Shown here: positions 29,174-38,342 of the stretch, piece by piece
How the letters are laid out: each line of letters begins with the position of its first letter
How positions within the stretch are numbered: position 1 is the stretch's first letter
Source of the DNA: JAWLBM01 sp041687675
GTDB lineage: Bacteria > Pseudomonadota > Alphaproteobacteria > Rhizobiales > Pleomorphomonadaceae
NCBI GenBank assembly: GCA_041687675.1
Contig: JAWLBM010000019.1
Coordinates: 21,622 to 85,621 of the forward strand
Reading direction: 5' to 3'
Length of the DNA: 64,000 nt
Position numbers and translations under genes: made by a program
The notes under the pieces: model-generated
Seen by the model: only the letters and a program-made list of their open reading frames with translations
What the model was told of the DNA's origin: nothing
Databases searched by the model: none

Positions 29174-29953
29174 TCAGGCGGCCTCGCCGGCGTGGGCGCG
29201 GCGGGTGCGCTCGTGGAGGTCGCGGAGCACGCTGAGCTCCTCGTCGGTGGGCGCCGCTGTTTCGCCCACCGAGGCGGCGAAGCGCAAGTCCCAGCCGCAG
29301 CTCTCGCGGACCTTTGTCGCCGGAACGCCCGGATGGAGCGCGGTGACGGTGAGTTCCTTCGTCTCCGGGTCCGGCTCCATGACGCAGAGGTCGGTGATGA
29401 CCCGGGTCGGGCCCCTGGTGCTGAGGCCGAGGCGGGCGCGGTGGTCGCCGCCCTCGCCGTGGCCCATGGAGGTGACGAAGGGAAGCGTCTCCACGAAGGC
29501 CCGCGTGCCCATCGCCATGGTGATGAACACCTGGCCGCAGTGGCTGGCGATCTCCGGCGCGCCGCCGCCGCCGGGCAGCCGCACCTTCGGCCGGTCGTAG
29601 GGGCCGACCACGGTGGTGTTGAGGTTGGCGAAGCGGTCGATCTGGGCGCCGCCGAGGAAGCCGGTGGTGAACCGCCCGCCCTGCAGCCAGTAGCGGAACA
29701 TCTCCGGCACCGAGACGGTGGTGAGCGCGGTGTCGCAGAGCTCGCCGTCGCCGATCGACAGCGGCAGCACGTTCGGCCGGGTGCCGATGGTGCCGCTCTC
29801 GTAGACGAGGGTGATGCCCGGCGCGTGGGTGAGCCGGGCGAGGTTGCAGGCGGCCGAGGGCGCGCCGATGCCGACGAAGCAGACGTCGTCGTTGGAGAGC
29901 GCCCGGGCGGCGGCCACCGTCATCATCTCGGTCGGGGTGAAAGGAACGGCCAT
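29174..29953 (-). CDS. pcaJ: 3-oxoadipate CoA-transferase subunit B
   Basis: A 259-aa subunit of the succinyl-CoA:3-oxoadipate CoA-transferase. The segment YESGTIGTRP contains the glutamate that forms the CoA thioester, in the slightly altered form (ESGTIG rather than ESENG) usual in this long PcaJ/GctB-like branch. Begins 11 bp after pcaI. Confidence 0.88.
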   Translation of the reverse strand: MAVPFTPTEMMTVAAARALSNDDVCFVGIGAPSAACNLARLTHAPGITLVYESGTIGTRPNVLPLSIGDGELCDTALTTVSVPEMFRYWLQGGRFTTGFLGGAQIDRFANLNTTVVGPYDRPKVRLPGGGGAPEIASHCGQVFITMAMGTRAFVETLPFVTSMGHGEGGDHRARLGLSTRGPTRVITDLCVMEPDPETKELTVTALHPGVPATKVRESCGWDLRFAASVGETAAPTDEELSVLRDLHERTRRAHAGEAA

Positions 29954-29964
29954 CGGGTCTCTCC

Positions 29965-30813
29965 TCAGGCGGCGCGGCGGGCACGGGCGGCGAAGGCCTC
30001 GGGACCGGCCTCCAGCACGTTGGCCTTCATCCAGGCGAGGAAGCTGTCGCGGTCGCGGGCGATCGCGTCCCAGGCGATGTAGAAGGCGTTGTCGCGCGGA
30101 TAGTAGCCCTGGGCATAGCTCGGGAAGGCGCCGCCCGGCACCGCGACGACGGCGCCGACGGTCCAGTGCGGCAGGATGCAGGCGTTGGGGCTGCGCGGGC
30201 CGAAGTCGTCGACGATCTCCTCCACCGTGACGATGGAGCGCCTCGCCGCCAGCACGGCCTCTTTCTGCACGCCGAGGATACCCTCCATCAGCACGTTGCC
30301 CTCGCGGTCGGCCCTGAGCGCATGGATGATGGCGACGTCCGGCCGGATCGCCGGCACGGCGGCGAGTACCTCGCCGGTGAAGGGGCAGGTGACGGAGCGG
30401 ATCTCCGGGTTCACCTTGGCAAGGTCCGCGCCGATGTAGCCGCGCAGCACGGCGAAGGGGAGATTGGCGGCGCCCGCCTCGTAGGCGTTGGCCATCGCCG
30501 CGTGGCTGTGCTCGGAGATGGCGAGCGGGCCGGGCCAGCCGTTCTCCACCGCGTCGCGGACGCGGTGCAGCGAGCCGACGCCGGGGTTGCCGCCCCAGGA
30601 GAACTTGAGCCTCGACGCCGACCCCATGCCGATCATCTGGTCGTAGAGGATGTCCGGCGTCATCCGCACCAGGGTGAGGTCGCGGCGGCGCTGGCGGATG
30701 ACCTCGTGGCCGGCGGCATAGGGGATCAGGTGGGTGAAGCCTTCCAGCGCCAGGGTATCGCCGTCGCGGACGAACTCCTCCACCGCGGCGGCCAGGCTCA
30801 TGAACCGGCTCAT
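29965..30813 (-). CDS. pcaI: 3-oxoadipate CoA-transferase subunit A
   Basis: A 282-aa partner of PcaJ. It has the LEGFTHLIPYAAGHEVIRQ N-terminal block and the KFSWGGNPGVGS segment of the GctA/PcaI group. First gene of the pcaIJF operon, divergent from pcaR across 122 bp that carry palindromes. Confidence 0.88.
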   Translation of the reverse strand: MSRFMSLAAAVEEFVRDGDTLALEGFTHLIPYAAGHEVIRQRRRDLTLVRMTPDILYDQMIGMGSASRLKFSWGGNPGVGSLHRVRDAVENGWPGPLAISEHSHAAMANAYEAGAANLPFAVLRGYIGADLAKVNPEIRSVTCPFTGEVLAAVPAIRPDVAIIHALRADREGNVLMEGILGVQKEAVLAARRSIVTVEEIVDDFGPRSPNACILPHWTVGAVVAVPGGAFPSYAQGYYPRDNAFYIAWDAIARDRDSFLAWMKANVLEAGPEAFAARARRAA

Positions 30814-30826
30814 TGCGACCTCGATT

Positions 30827-30843
30827 TGTGCGATATACGAACG
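30827..30843. promoter_or_regulatory. Imperfect PcaR-like palindrome near pcaI
   Basis: TGTGCG-N5-CGAACG, 14 bp upstream of the pcaI start, matches the perfect site at 30909-30925 in 10 of 12 arm positions. An overlapping AACGG-gcgt-CCGTT palindrome runs 30840-30853. Likely operator of the IclR-type regulator. Confidence 0.5.
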
Positions 30844-30908
30844 GGCGTCCGTTAATCGGATGAAAGCACGCGACCCGCCGTGCCGTCAACGGGCGTTATC
30901 TTGACCGG

Positions 30909-30925
30909 TGTGCGTTATCCGCACA
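30909..30925. promoter_or_regulatory. Perfect palindrome upstream of pcaR
   Basis: TGTGCG-N5-CGCACA, 17 bp, perfect 6-bp arms, lies 10 bp before the pcaR start. Its position would let PcaR repress itself. Confidence 0.6.
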
Positions 30926-30935
30926 TACTCCTGCG

Positions 30936-31757
30936 ATGGTCACCGCAAGCGCCCAGAGCCGTCCGCTCGCCGCCCCGACGCCGCAGGGCACGGGGGAGGG
31001 CGTGCGCGTGGGCGACCTGATCGCCGGCCTCGCCAAGGGCCTCGCGGTGATCGAGGCCTTCGACGAGGGGCACCCGCGGCTCACCATCGCCGATGCCGCC
31101 CGGCTCACCGGGCTGGAGCGCGCCGTCGCCCGGCGCTGCCTGCTGACGCTGGTCCACCTCGGCTTTGCCCGGCACGACGGCAAGTTCTTCGAGCTGACTC
31201 CCCGGATCCTGCGGCTCGGCAACGCCTTCCTGTCCGCCACCCCGCTGCCGCGCGTGCTGCAGCCGGCGCTGGACCGGCTCGCCGCCGAGACGGACGAGAG
31301 CTGTTCCGCGGCGGTGCTGGACGGCATTGAGATCGTCTATGTGGCCCGCGCGGCCCGCCGCCGGGTGATGTCGGTGGGCCTCGACGTCGGCAGCCGCCTG
31401 CCGGCCACCTGCTCCTCCATGGGGCGGGTGCTTCTGGCGGCGCTGCCGGAGGCCGAGGCGCGGGCGCGGGTGCTCGCCAGCGACCGGCGGGCGCTGACGC
31501 CCCGCACGATCACCGATCCCGACGCCCTGGCGGAGGAGATCGCCCGCGTGCGCGCATCCGGCCATGCCCTCGTCGACCAGGAACTGGAACTCGGCCTTCG
31601 CGCCCTCGCGGTGCCGGTCCGCGATGTCCGCGGCCGGGTGGTCGCGGCCATGAACGTCGGAGCCCAGGCGGCGCGGATGCCGGTCGAGCGGCTCCTCGGC
31701 GAGGTTCTGCCGCGCCTTGCGGCGGCGGCCGCGGAGGTCGCGCGCGAGCTGCGCTGA
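30936..31757 (+). CDS. pcaR: IclR-family regulator of the beta-ketoadipate genes
   Basis: A 273-aa regulator with an N-terminal winged helix (about 25-85, GLAKGLAVIEAFDEG onward) and the C-terminal effector-binding domain (about 100-270). The motif SVGLDVGSRLPATCSSMGRVLLA is typical of PcaR/PobR. Divergent from pcaIJF, so it probably activates or represses that operon in response to beta-ketoadipate. Confidence 0.9.
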   Translation: MVTASAQSRPLAAPTPQGTGEGVRVGDLIAGLAKGLAVIEAFDEGHPRLTIADAARLTGLERAVARRCLLTLVHLGFARHDGKFFELTPRILRLGNAFLSATPLPRVLQPALDRLAAETDESCSAAVLDGIEIVYVARAARRRVMSVGLDVGSRLPATCSSMGRVLLAALPEAEARARVLASDRRALTPRTITDPDALAEEIARVRASGHALVDQELELGLRALAVPVRDVRGRVVAAMNVGAQAARMPVERLLGEVLPRLAAAAAEVARELR

Positions 31758-31929
31758 GCCCCCGGAGTCGCCGGAAAGCCGCAGCGCGCCGGCAAAATCG
31801 CCGCATCGGCCGCGACCCGCGGCAGAATACATTATGGCGCATTGCTGATCTGCAAGCTTTGCGGTAAACGGCCCCGACGGAATTGCGAGGCGGCGCCCGC
31901 GCCGCCGCGAGTGGGGAGGTTCAAAAGAC

Positions 31930-32061
31930 ATGGCCGAGCATCAGACCTCGATGGACTATCCGGAGCACGAGCGCACCTATGCGACGTTCGTCACGCTCGT
32001 GAAGTGGAGCACCATCGGCACCGCCGTGCTCCTCATCCTCATGGCGATCTTCCTCCTCTGA
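31930..32061 (+). CDS. aa3-type cytochrome c oxidase subunit IV
   Basis: A 43-aa protein, MAEHQTSMDYPEHERTYATF then one transmembrane helix (about 22-43). This is the small bacterial subunit IV described in Paracoccus aa3 oxidase; it touches subunits I and III. A GGGAGGTT site precedes the ATG. Its linkage to pntA is conserved in alphaproteobacteria. Easily missed because of its length. Confidence 0.88.
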   Translation: MAEHQTSMDYPEHERTYATFVTLVKWSTIGTAVLLILMAIFLL

Positions 32062-32195
32062 TCCGACACTCGATCACGACCATCGTCCGCTGATTGCCTG
32101 ACGTCCCGGGCCGCGCGGCAGAAACTGACCGCTGCGGGCTCCGGGCACGTCCCGCGCGCGGGCCGTGCCGGACCCGCCGACGAGGAGGATGCCAG

Positions 32196-33329
32196 ATGAA
32201 GATTGCGGTGCTTCGCGAGATCGACAAGGACGAGGGCCGCGTCGCGGCGACGCCCGAGACGGTGAAACGGTTCGTCGCCCTCGGAGCCACTTTTGCGGTT
32301 GAGACAGGCGCCGGCACCCGGTCGCGCATTCCGGACGAGGAGTACGCCGCCGTGGGCGCCACCATCGCGCCCGACGCCGCCGCCGCGCTCGCGGACGCGG
32401 ACGTGGTGCTGAAGGTCCGCCGCCCGGAGGCGGCCGAGCTCGGCGCGATGAAGAAGGGCGCGATCGTCGTCGCCACCATGGAGCCCCACGGCAACGCCGA
32501 GGCGCTGAAGGCCATGGCCGACGCGGGCGTCGTCGCCGTCGCGATGGAGCTGATGCCGCGCATCACCCGCGCCCAGGTGATGGACGTCCTCTCCTCCCAG
32601 GCCAACCTCGCCGGCTACATGGCCGTGCTCGATGCGGCCGCGGTCTACGACCGCGCCTTCCCGATGATGATGACCGCCGCCGGCACCGTGCCGGCCGCCC
32701 GCGTCTTCGTGATGGGCGCCGGCGTCGCCGGCCTGCAGGCGATCGCCACCGCCCGCCGCCTCGGCGCCGTGGTGAGCGCGACGGACGTGCGCCCCGCCGC
32801 CAAGGAGCAGGTGGAATCGCTCGGCGCCAAGTTCATCGCCGTCGAGGACGAGGAGTTCCGCCAGGCCGAGACCGCCGCGGGCTACGCAAAGCCCATGTCG
32901 GCTGAGTACCAGGCCAAGCAGGCGGCCCTCGTGGCCGAGCACATCAAGAAGCAGGACGTGGTGATCACCACAGCGCTGATTCCGGGCCGCGCCGCGCCGC
33001 GGCTGGTCACCGGCGAGATGGTGAAGTCGATGCGCCCCGGCTCGGTGGTCGTCGACCTCGCGGTCGAGCGCGGCGGCAACGTGGAGGGCTCCAAGCCCGG
33101 CAAGATCGTCGAGGTCGGGTCGGTCACGATCGTCGGCCACAAGAACGTGCCGGGCCGCATCGCCGCCACCGCCTCGCAGCTCTACGCCAAGAACCTCTTC
33201 GCCTTCGTCGAGACGCTGATCGACAAGGGCGAGAAGAAGCTCGCGGTGAACTGGGACGACGAGCTCGTCAAGGCCACCGTGCTGACGCGCGACGGCGCGG
33301 TCGTCCATCCGTCGTTCACCGGCAGCTGA
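32196..33329 (+). CDS. pntAA: NAD(P) transhydrogenase subunit alpha, part 1
   Basis: A 377-aa soluble domain I that binds NAD(H). The nucleotide-binding fold has GAGVAGLQAIATARRLGA, and the RQD-loop-like region follows. Together with pntAB and pntB it makes the proton-translocating enzyme that passes hydride from NADH to NADP+. The start at 32196 follows GAGGAGG. Confidence 0.95.
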   Translation: MKIAVLREIDKDEGRVAATPETVKRFVALGATFAVETGAGTRSRIPDEEYAAVGATIAPDAAAALADADVVLKVRRPEAAELGAMKKGAIVVATMEPHGNAEALKAMADAGVVAVAMELMPRITRAQVMDVLSSQANLAGYMAVLDAAAVYDRAFPMMMTAAGTVPAARVFVMGAGVAGLQAIATARRLGAVVSATDVRPAAKEQVESLGAKFIAVEDEEFRQAETAAGYAKPMSAEYQAKQAALVAEHIKKQDVVITTALIPGRAAPRLVTGEMVKSMRPGSVVVDLAVERGGNVEGSKPGKIVEVGSVTIVGHKNVPGRIAATASQLYAKNLFAFVETLIDKGEKKLAVNWDDELVKATVLTRDGAVVHPSFTGS

Positions 33330-33345
33330 TCGGGAGGGGGAAACC

Positions 33346-33810
33346 ATGGAACACGAGACGCCTGATCAGATCGTCGAGCGCGCCCGCGCCGCCGCGGAGG
33401 CGGCCGAGCGGGCCGCCCTTGAGGCGCGGGAGGCGGCCGACGCCGCCGTCGGCCTCGTCGACGCCGCCGGAGACGGCCTCGCCGTCGCGGTGTCCACGGC
33501 CACCGGCGGGGCCATCGACCCGTTCGTCTTCCGCCTGTCGATCTTCGTGCTGGCGATCTTCGTCGGCTACTACGTGGTGTGGTCGGTGACCCCGGCGCTG
33601 CACACCCCGCTGATGTCGGTCACCAACGCCATCTCGTCGGTGATCATCGTCGGCGCGCTGCTCGCCGTCGGCGTCGACCTCGCCTCCAGCGAGGGCGCGG
33701 GGCTCGCCCGCGGCTTCGGCTTCGCCGCCGTCGTCCTCGCCTCGGTGAACATCTTCGGCGGGTTCCTGGTCACGAGCCGCATGCTCGCGATGTACAAGAA
33801 GAAGTCATAA
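33346..33810 (+). CDS. pntAB: NAD(P) transhydrogenase subunit alpha, part 2
   Basis: A 154-aa membrane subunit with an Ala/Glu-rich N-terminal coil (about 1-45) and three or four helices. The segment HTPLMSVTNAISSVIIVGAL is the family signature. The N-terminal extension of about 50 residues is longer than in many homologues. Starts 16 bp after pntAA. Confidence 0.95.
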   Translation: MEHETPDQIVERARAAAEAAERAALEAREAADAAVGLVDAAGDGLAVAVSTATGGAIDPFVFRLSIFVLAIFVGYYVVWSVTPALHTPLMSVTNAISSVIIVGALLAVGVDLASSEGAGLARGFGFAAVVLASVNIFGGFLVTSRMLAMYKKKS

Positions 33811-33824
33811 GGGAGGGCGGTTCC

Positions 33825-35222
33825 ATGTCGGCCAACGTCTCCGCCGTCCTCTACCTGATCTCGGCGGTCCTCTTCATCATGGCGCTGCGCGGGCTGTCGA
33901 GCCCGGTCACCTCGCGCCGGGGCAACATCTTCGGCATGGTGGGCATGACCATCGCGGTCCTGACCACGCTCGCCTCGATCCCGCCCTCCGCCGGCGCCTA
34001 TGCGCTGATCCTCATCGGCCTCGCGGTCGGCGGCGGCATCGGCGCGGTGATCGCCCGGCGCATCGCCATGACGGCGATGCCGCAGCTCGTCGCCGCCTTC
34101 CACTCGCTGGTCGGCCTCGCGGCGGTGATGGTGGCCGCGGCGGCGCTCTACGCCCCGGCGGCCTTCGGCATCGGCGACCCCGGCCACATCCACGCCCAGG
34201 CGCTGGTCGAGATGAGCCTCGGCGTCGCCATCGGCGCGATCACCTTCACCGGCTCGGTCATCGCCTTCCTCAAGCTCGACGGGCGGATGAGCGGCAAGCC
34301 GATTCTGCTGCCCGCCCGCCACATCATCAACGCCGGCCTCGCGCTCCTGGTCGTGATCCTGGTCGTGGTGCTGGTCCAGACCGAGAGCCACACGGTCTTC
34401 TGGCTGATCGTGATCGCCTCGCTGGTGTTCGGCGGCCTGATCATCGTCCCGATCGGCGGCGCCGACATGCCGGTGGTCGTGTCGATGCTGAACTCCTACT
34501 CGGGCTGGGCGGCGGCCGGCATCGGCTTCACGCTGGGCAACACGGCGCTGATCATCGTCGGCGCGCTGGTCGGCTCGTCGGGCGCGATCCTCTCCTACAT
34601 CATGTGCAAGGGCATGAACCGGTCGTTCATCTCGGTGATCCTCGGCGGCTTCGGCGGCGAGACCGCCGGCGGCCCGGCCGGGGCGGCCGAGCAGCGGCCG
34701 ATCAAGCAGGGCTCGGCCGAGGACGCCGCCTTCATCATGAAGAACGCCTCCAAGGTCATCATCGTGCCGGGCTACGGCATGGCGGTGGCGCAGGCCCAGC
34801 ATGCGCTGCGCGAGATGGCCGACCAGCTCAAGGAGGAGGGCGTCGAGGTCAAGTACGCCATCCACCCGGTGGCGGGCCGCATGCCCGGCCACATGAACGT
34901 GCTGCTCGCCGAGGCCTCGGTGCCCTACGACGAGGTGTTCGAGCTGGAGGACATCAACAACGAGTTCGCCCAGGCCGACGTCGCCTTCGTCATCGGCGCC
35001 AACGACGTCACCAACCCGGCGGCGAAGACCGACAAGACCTCGCCGATCTACGGCATGCCGGTGCTGGACGTGGAGAAGGCGGGCACGGTGCTGTTCGTCA
35101 AGCGCGGCATGGGCTCCGGCTACGCCGGCGTCGAGAACGAGCTGTTCTTCCGCGACAACACCATGATGCTGTTCGGCGACGCCAAGAAGATGGTCGAGAG
35201 CATCATCAAGAACTTCGACTGA
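33825..35222 (+). CDS. pntB: NAD(P) transhydrogenase subunit beta
   Basis: A 465-aa protein with about nine N-terminal helices and the C-terminal NADP(H)-binding domain III (about 290-465), showing VPGYGMAVAQAQ and the IGANDVTNPAA motif. A GGGAGG site precedes ATG 33825. It ends the operon with a strong hairpin. Confidence 0.95.
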   Translation: MSANVSAVLYLISAVLFIMALRGLSSPVTSRRGNIFGMVGMTIAVLTTLASIPPSAGAYALILIGLAVGGGIGAVIARRIAMTAMPQLVAAFHSLVGLAAVMVAAAALYAPAAFGIGDPGHIHAQALVEMSLGVAIGAITFTGSVIAFLKLDGRMSGKPILLPARHIINAGLALLVVILVVVLVQTESHTVFWLIVIASLVFGGLIIVPIGGADMPVVVSMLNSYSGWAAAGIGFTLGNTALIIVGALVGSSGAILSYIMCKGMNRSFISVILGGFGGETAGGPAGAAEQRPIKQGSAEDAAFIMKNASKVIIVPGYGMAVAQAQHALREMADQLKEEGVEVKYAIHPVAGRMPGHMNVLLAEASVPYDEVFELEDINNEFAQADVAFVIGANDVTNPAAKTDKTSPIYGMPVLDVEKAGTVLFVKRGMGSGYAGVENELFFRDNTMMLFGDAKKMVESIIKNFD

Positions 35223-35254
35223 GGCGGGGCCTCGTTCGTGCCAGTCGAGGAAGC

Positions 35255-35286
35255 CCCGGCCGGATCCGGCCGGGACTGTTTTCTTT
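35255..35286 (+). terminator. Terminator of the pnt operon
   Basis: A 20-bp self-complementary GC stem (CCCGGCCGG / CCGGCCGGG) followed by a T-rich tract (GTTTTCTTT). Confidence 0.8.
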
Positions 35287-35344
35287 GGCTGGTGACCGGA
35301 GCCGGCAAAGGCAGGGCGTAGCCCGACTGCGGGAGCCCGGATGC

Positions 35345-35382
35345 AAAAACGCCACCCGCGGTCGGAAGCCGGGGGTGGCGTT
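35345..35382 (-). terminator. Terminator of the purine-bolA-grxD operon
   Basis: Stem AACGCCACCC/GGGTGGCGTT with a 15-nt loop; read leftward it ends in TTTTT. It lies 28 bp after grxD. Confidence 0.8.
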
Positions 35383-35409
35383 CTGTCTCGCTGGAAGGCT
35401 TCGCCGCCC

Positions 35410-35745
35410 TCAGACCGCGCTCTTCACCGGCACGCCGGCCTCCGTGAGGTGGGACTGCAGCTCGCCCTGCTGGAACATCTCGCGGATGATGTCGCACCCG
35501 CCGACGAACTCGCCCTTGACGTAGAGCTGGGGGATGGTCGGCCAGTTGGTGTAGGTCTTGATGCCGTTGCGGAGTTCGTCGTTCTCCAGCACGTTGACGC
35601 CCTTGTAGGGCACGCCGAGGTGGTTGAGGATCTGTACCACCTGGCCGGAGAAGCCGCACATCGGGAAGTCCGGCGTGCCCTTCATGAACAGCACCACGTC
35701 GTTGGACTTCACTTCGTTGTCGATGAAGGCGTTGATGTCGGACAT
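35410..35745 (-). CDS. grxD: Monothiol glutaredoxin (Grx4/GrxD type)
   Basis: A 111-aa protein with the CGFS active site (C30) and the WPTIPQLY and GGCDI glutathione-contacting blocks. Such proteins carry [2Fe-2S] clusters and pair with BolA proteins in iron sensing and cluster delivery; a bolA gene sits 89 bp upstream. Start at 35745 (MSDIN). Confidence 0.96.
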   Translation of the reverse strand: MSDINAFIDNEVKSNDVVLFMKGTPDFPMCGFSGQVVQILNHLGVPYKGVNVLENDELRNGIKTYTNWPTIPQLYVKGEFVGGCDIIREMFQQGELQSHLTEAGVPVKSAV

Positions 35746-35834
35746 CGTCTGGTCCTCGTGTCTCGCCGGGGTCAAGGTCCGGCGGTGGTCGGAAGGGTGG
35801 AGGGCGCCGCCCGGGGCGGCCGCCCGGCTCGGGT

Positions 35835-36068
35835 TCAGGCGGGTGCGCTGGTCTGCAGGGCGAGGGCGTGCAACTGGCCGCCCATCTTGCCCTTGAGGGC
35901 GTCGTAGACGAGCTGGTGCTGCTTGACGCGGGTGAGGCCGCGGAAGGATTCCGACACGACGATCGCGGAATAGTGGTCGCCGTCGCCGGCGAGATCGCGG
36001 ATCTCGATCCTGGCGTCCGGCAGCGCCTCCCTGATCATCGCCTCGATCTCACGCGCCTGCATCGCCAT
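35835..36068 (-). CDS. bolA: BolA family protein
   Basis: A 77-aa protein with the class II KH-like fold. The VVSESFRGLTRVKQHQLVYDALKGKMG block includes the conserved His that ligates the shared Fe-S cluster with GrxD. ATG at 36068 or 36062; GGAGGGACT precedes both. It lies between purL (23-bp gap) and grxD. Confidence 0.93.
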   Translation of the reverse strand: MAMQAREIEAMIREALPDARIEIRDLAGDGDHYSAIVVSESFRGLTRVKQHQLVYDALKGKMGGQLHALALQTSAPA

Positions 36069-36091
36069 CCGTCAGTCCCTCCGCTCGTCTC

Positions 36092-38299
36092 TCACGCCGC
36101 CGCGCCGTTCATGAAGCGCGGGAACCAGCCCTCGTGCGCCCCGGCGAGGTCTGCCACCGATATGGTCGCGGAATCGCCGAGAATCAACCGATCGCCGCCG
36201 ACGGCGCCGAGGCGCACCAGCGGAACGCCGGCCGCTTCCGCCGCTGCCGCCACCGCCTCGCCCGTTCCAGGCGGCACGGTGACGACATAGCGGGCCTGGT
36301 CCTCGGCGAAGAGTGCCACGTGCGGGGTGACCCCGTCGAGGGCGACCTCGGCGCCAAGGCGGCCGGTCATCGCCATCTCCGCGAGCGCGACGGCGAGGCC
36401 GCCGTCGGAGAGGTCGTGGCAGGCGGTCGCCTTGCCCTCGCGGATCAGGGTGCGGACGAACTCGCCGTGGCGGCGCTCGGCCTCGAGGTCGACGGGCGGC
36501 GGCGCCCCGGCCTCGCGGCCGTGGATCTCGCGGAGATAGATCGACTGGCCGAGATGACGGCCGTGGCCGCCGACAAGCAGGATCTCGTCGCCCTCGGCCT
36601 TGAAGGCGAGGGTCGCCATCTGCTCCACGTCGTCGAGCAGCCCGACGCCGACGATGGCCGGCGTCGGCAGGATCGCCCGGCCGTTGGTCTCGTTGTAGAG
36701 CGACACGTTGCCGGAGACGATCGGGAAGTCGAGCGCGCGGCAGGCCTCGCCGAGGCCTTTGATCGCCATCACCAGCTGGCCCATGATCTCCGGCTTCTCC
36801 GGGTTGCCGAAGTTGAGGTTGTCGGTGACGGCGATCGGCTGGGCGCCGACCGCGGTGATGTTGCGCCAGGCCTCCGCCACCGCCTGCTTGCCGCCCTCGA
36901 AGGGATCCGCCTCGCAGTAGCGCGGCGTCACGTCCGCCGACATGGCGAGCGCCTTGCGGGTGCCGTCGACCCGGACGACGCCGGCGTCGCCGCCGGGCAC
37001 GGTGGCGGAGTTGCCCTGGACGAGGGTGTCGTATTGCTCGAAGACCCAGCGGCGCGAGCAGAGGTCCGGCGAGCCGAGCAGGGCGAGGAGCGCCGCGCCG
37101 ATGTCGTTCGGCGCCGGCACCTCGGAGGCGTCCAGCGCGGCGGGCTTCGCCGGCGCGATCCACGGCCGGTCGTACTCGGGCGCCTCGTCGCCGAGGTCCT
37201 TGATCGGAAGGTCCGCCACCACCTCGCCGCCATGGAGGATGCGGAAGCGCAGGTCGTCGGTGGTGCGGCCGACGACCGCGAAGTCGAGCTCCCATTTGTG
37301 GAAGATCGCCTTGGCGGCCTCCTCCATGGACGGCTCGAGCACCATGAGCATGCGCTCCTGGCTCTCCGACAGCATCATCTCGTAGGCGGTCATGTCCGCC
37401 TCGCGCACCGGCACCCGGTCGAGGTCGAGCTCGATGCCGAGGTCGCCCTTGGCGCCCATCTCGACGGCCGAGCAGGTGAGGCCGGCCGCGCCCATGTCCT
37501 GGATCGCGATCACCGCGCCGGAGGCCATCAGCTCGAGGCAGGCCTCCAGCAGCCGCTTCTCGGTGAAGGGGTCGCCGACCTGCACGGTCGGGCGCTTTTC
37601 CTCGATCTCGTCGTCGAACTCGGCCGAGGCCATGGTGGCGCCGCCGACGCCGTCGCGGCCGGTCTTGGCGCCGAGGTAGACCACAGGCAGCCCGACGCCG
37701 CGCGCCTGGCTGAGGAAGATGCCGTCGCGCCGGGCGATGCCGAGAGCGAAGGCGTTGACGAGGCAGTTGCCGTCGTAGCGGGTGTGGAAGTTCACCTCGC
37801 CGCCGACCGTCGGCACGCCGAAGGAGTTGCCGTAGCCGCCGATGCCGGCGACGACGCCGGAGACGAGATGGCGGGTCTTCGGATGGTCGGGCGCGCCGAA
37901 GCGCAGCGCGTTCATCGCCGCGATCGGCCGGGCGCCCATGGTGAACACGTCGCGCAGGATGCCGCCGACGCCCGTCGCCGCGCCCTGGTAGGGCTCGATG
38001 TAGGACGGGTGGTTGTGGCTCTCCATCTTGAAGACGGCGACGTCGCCGTCGCCGATGTCGATGACGCCGGCGTTCTCGCCCGGGCCGATCACCACCTTGG
38101 CGCCGGTGGTCGGCAGCGTCTTCAGCCACTTCTTCGACGACTTGTACGAGCAGTGCTCGTTCCACATGGCCGAGAAGATGCCGAGCTCGGTGATCGTCGG
38201 CTCGCGGCCGATGAGGTCCAGGATGCGCTGGTACTCGTCCGGCTTCAGGCCGTGCGCGGCGATGAGGTCGGGCGTGATGGCGGGCTCGGTGCGGCTCAC
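36092..38299 (-). CDS. purL: Phosphoribosylformylglycinamidine synthase, large subunit
   Basis: A 735-aa ATP-dependent amidotransferase synthase of the short form, which needs PurQ and PurS. The N-terminal catalytic His lies in NEHCSYKSS (H49). Two PurM-like halves follow with the GIGGYGNSFGVPTVGGE block. GTG start. Fourth step of purine biosynthesis. Confidence 0.97.
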   Translation of the reverse strand: MSRTEPAITPDLIAAHGLKPDEYQRILDLIGREPTITELGIFSAMWNEHCSYKSSKKWLKTLPTTGAKVVIGPGENAGVIDIGDGDVAVFKMESHNHPSYIEPYQGAATGVGGILRDVFTMGARPIAAMNALRFGAPDHPKTRHLVSGVVAGIGGYGNSFGVPTVGGEVNFHTRYDGNCLVNAFALGIARRDGIFLSQARGVGLPVVYLGAKTGRDGVGGATMASAEFDDEIEEKRPTVQVGDPFTEKRLLEACLELMASGAVIAIQDMGAAGLTCSAVEMGAKGDLGIELDLDRVPVREADMTAYEMMLSESQERMLMVLEPSMEEAAKAIFHKWELDFAVVGRTTDDLRFRILHGGEVVADLPIKDLGDEAPEYDRPWIAPAKPAALDASEVPAPNDIGAALLALLGSPDLCSRRWVFEQYDTLVQGNSATVPGGDAGVVRVDGTRKALAMSADVTPRYCEADPFEGGKQAVAEAWRNITAVGAQPIAVTDNLNFGNPEKPEIMGQLVMAIKGLGEACRALDFPIVSGNVSLYNETNGRAILPTPAIVGVGLLDDVEQMATLAFKAEGDEILLVGGHGRHLGQSIYLREIHGREAGAPPPVDLEAERRHGEFVRTLIREGKATACHDLSDGGLAVALAEMAMTGRLGAEVALDGVTPHVALFAEDQARYVVTVPPGTGEAVAAAAEAAGVPLVRLGAVGGDRLILGDSATISVADLAGAHEGWFPRFMNGAAA

Positions 38300-38342
38300 G
38301 GGCGCGGTCGTCCTCGTCTTCTGGCGTCGTCGGGGCCGCGGG

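Noticed and set aside
31930..35222. An unusual link between the oxidase subunit and transhydrogenase as a new system
   Set aside because: This order is common in alphaproteobacteria and each gene is ordinary.
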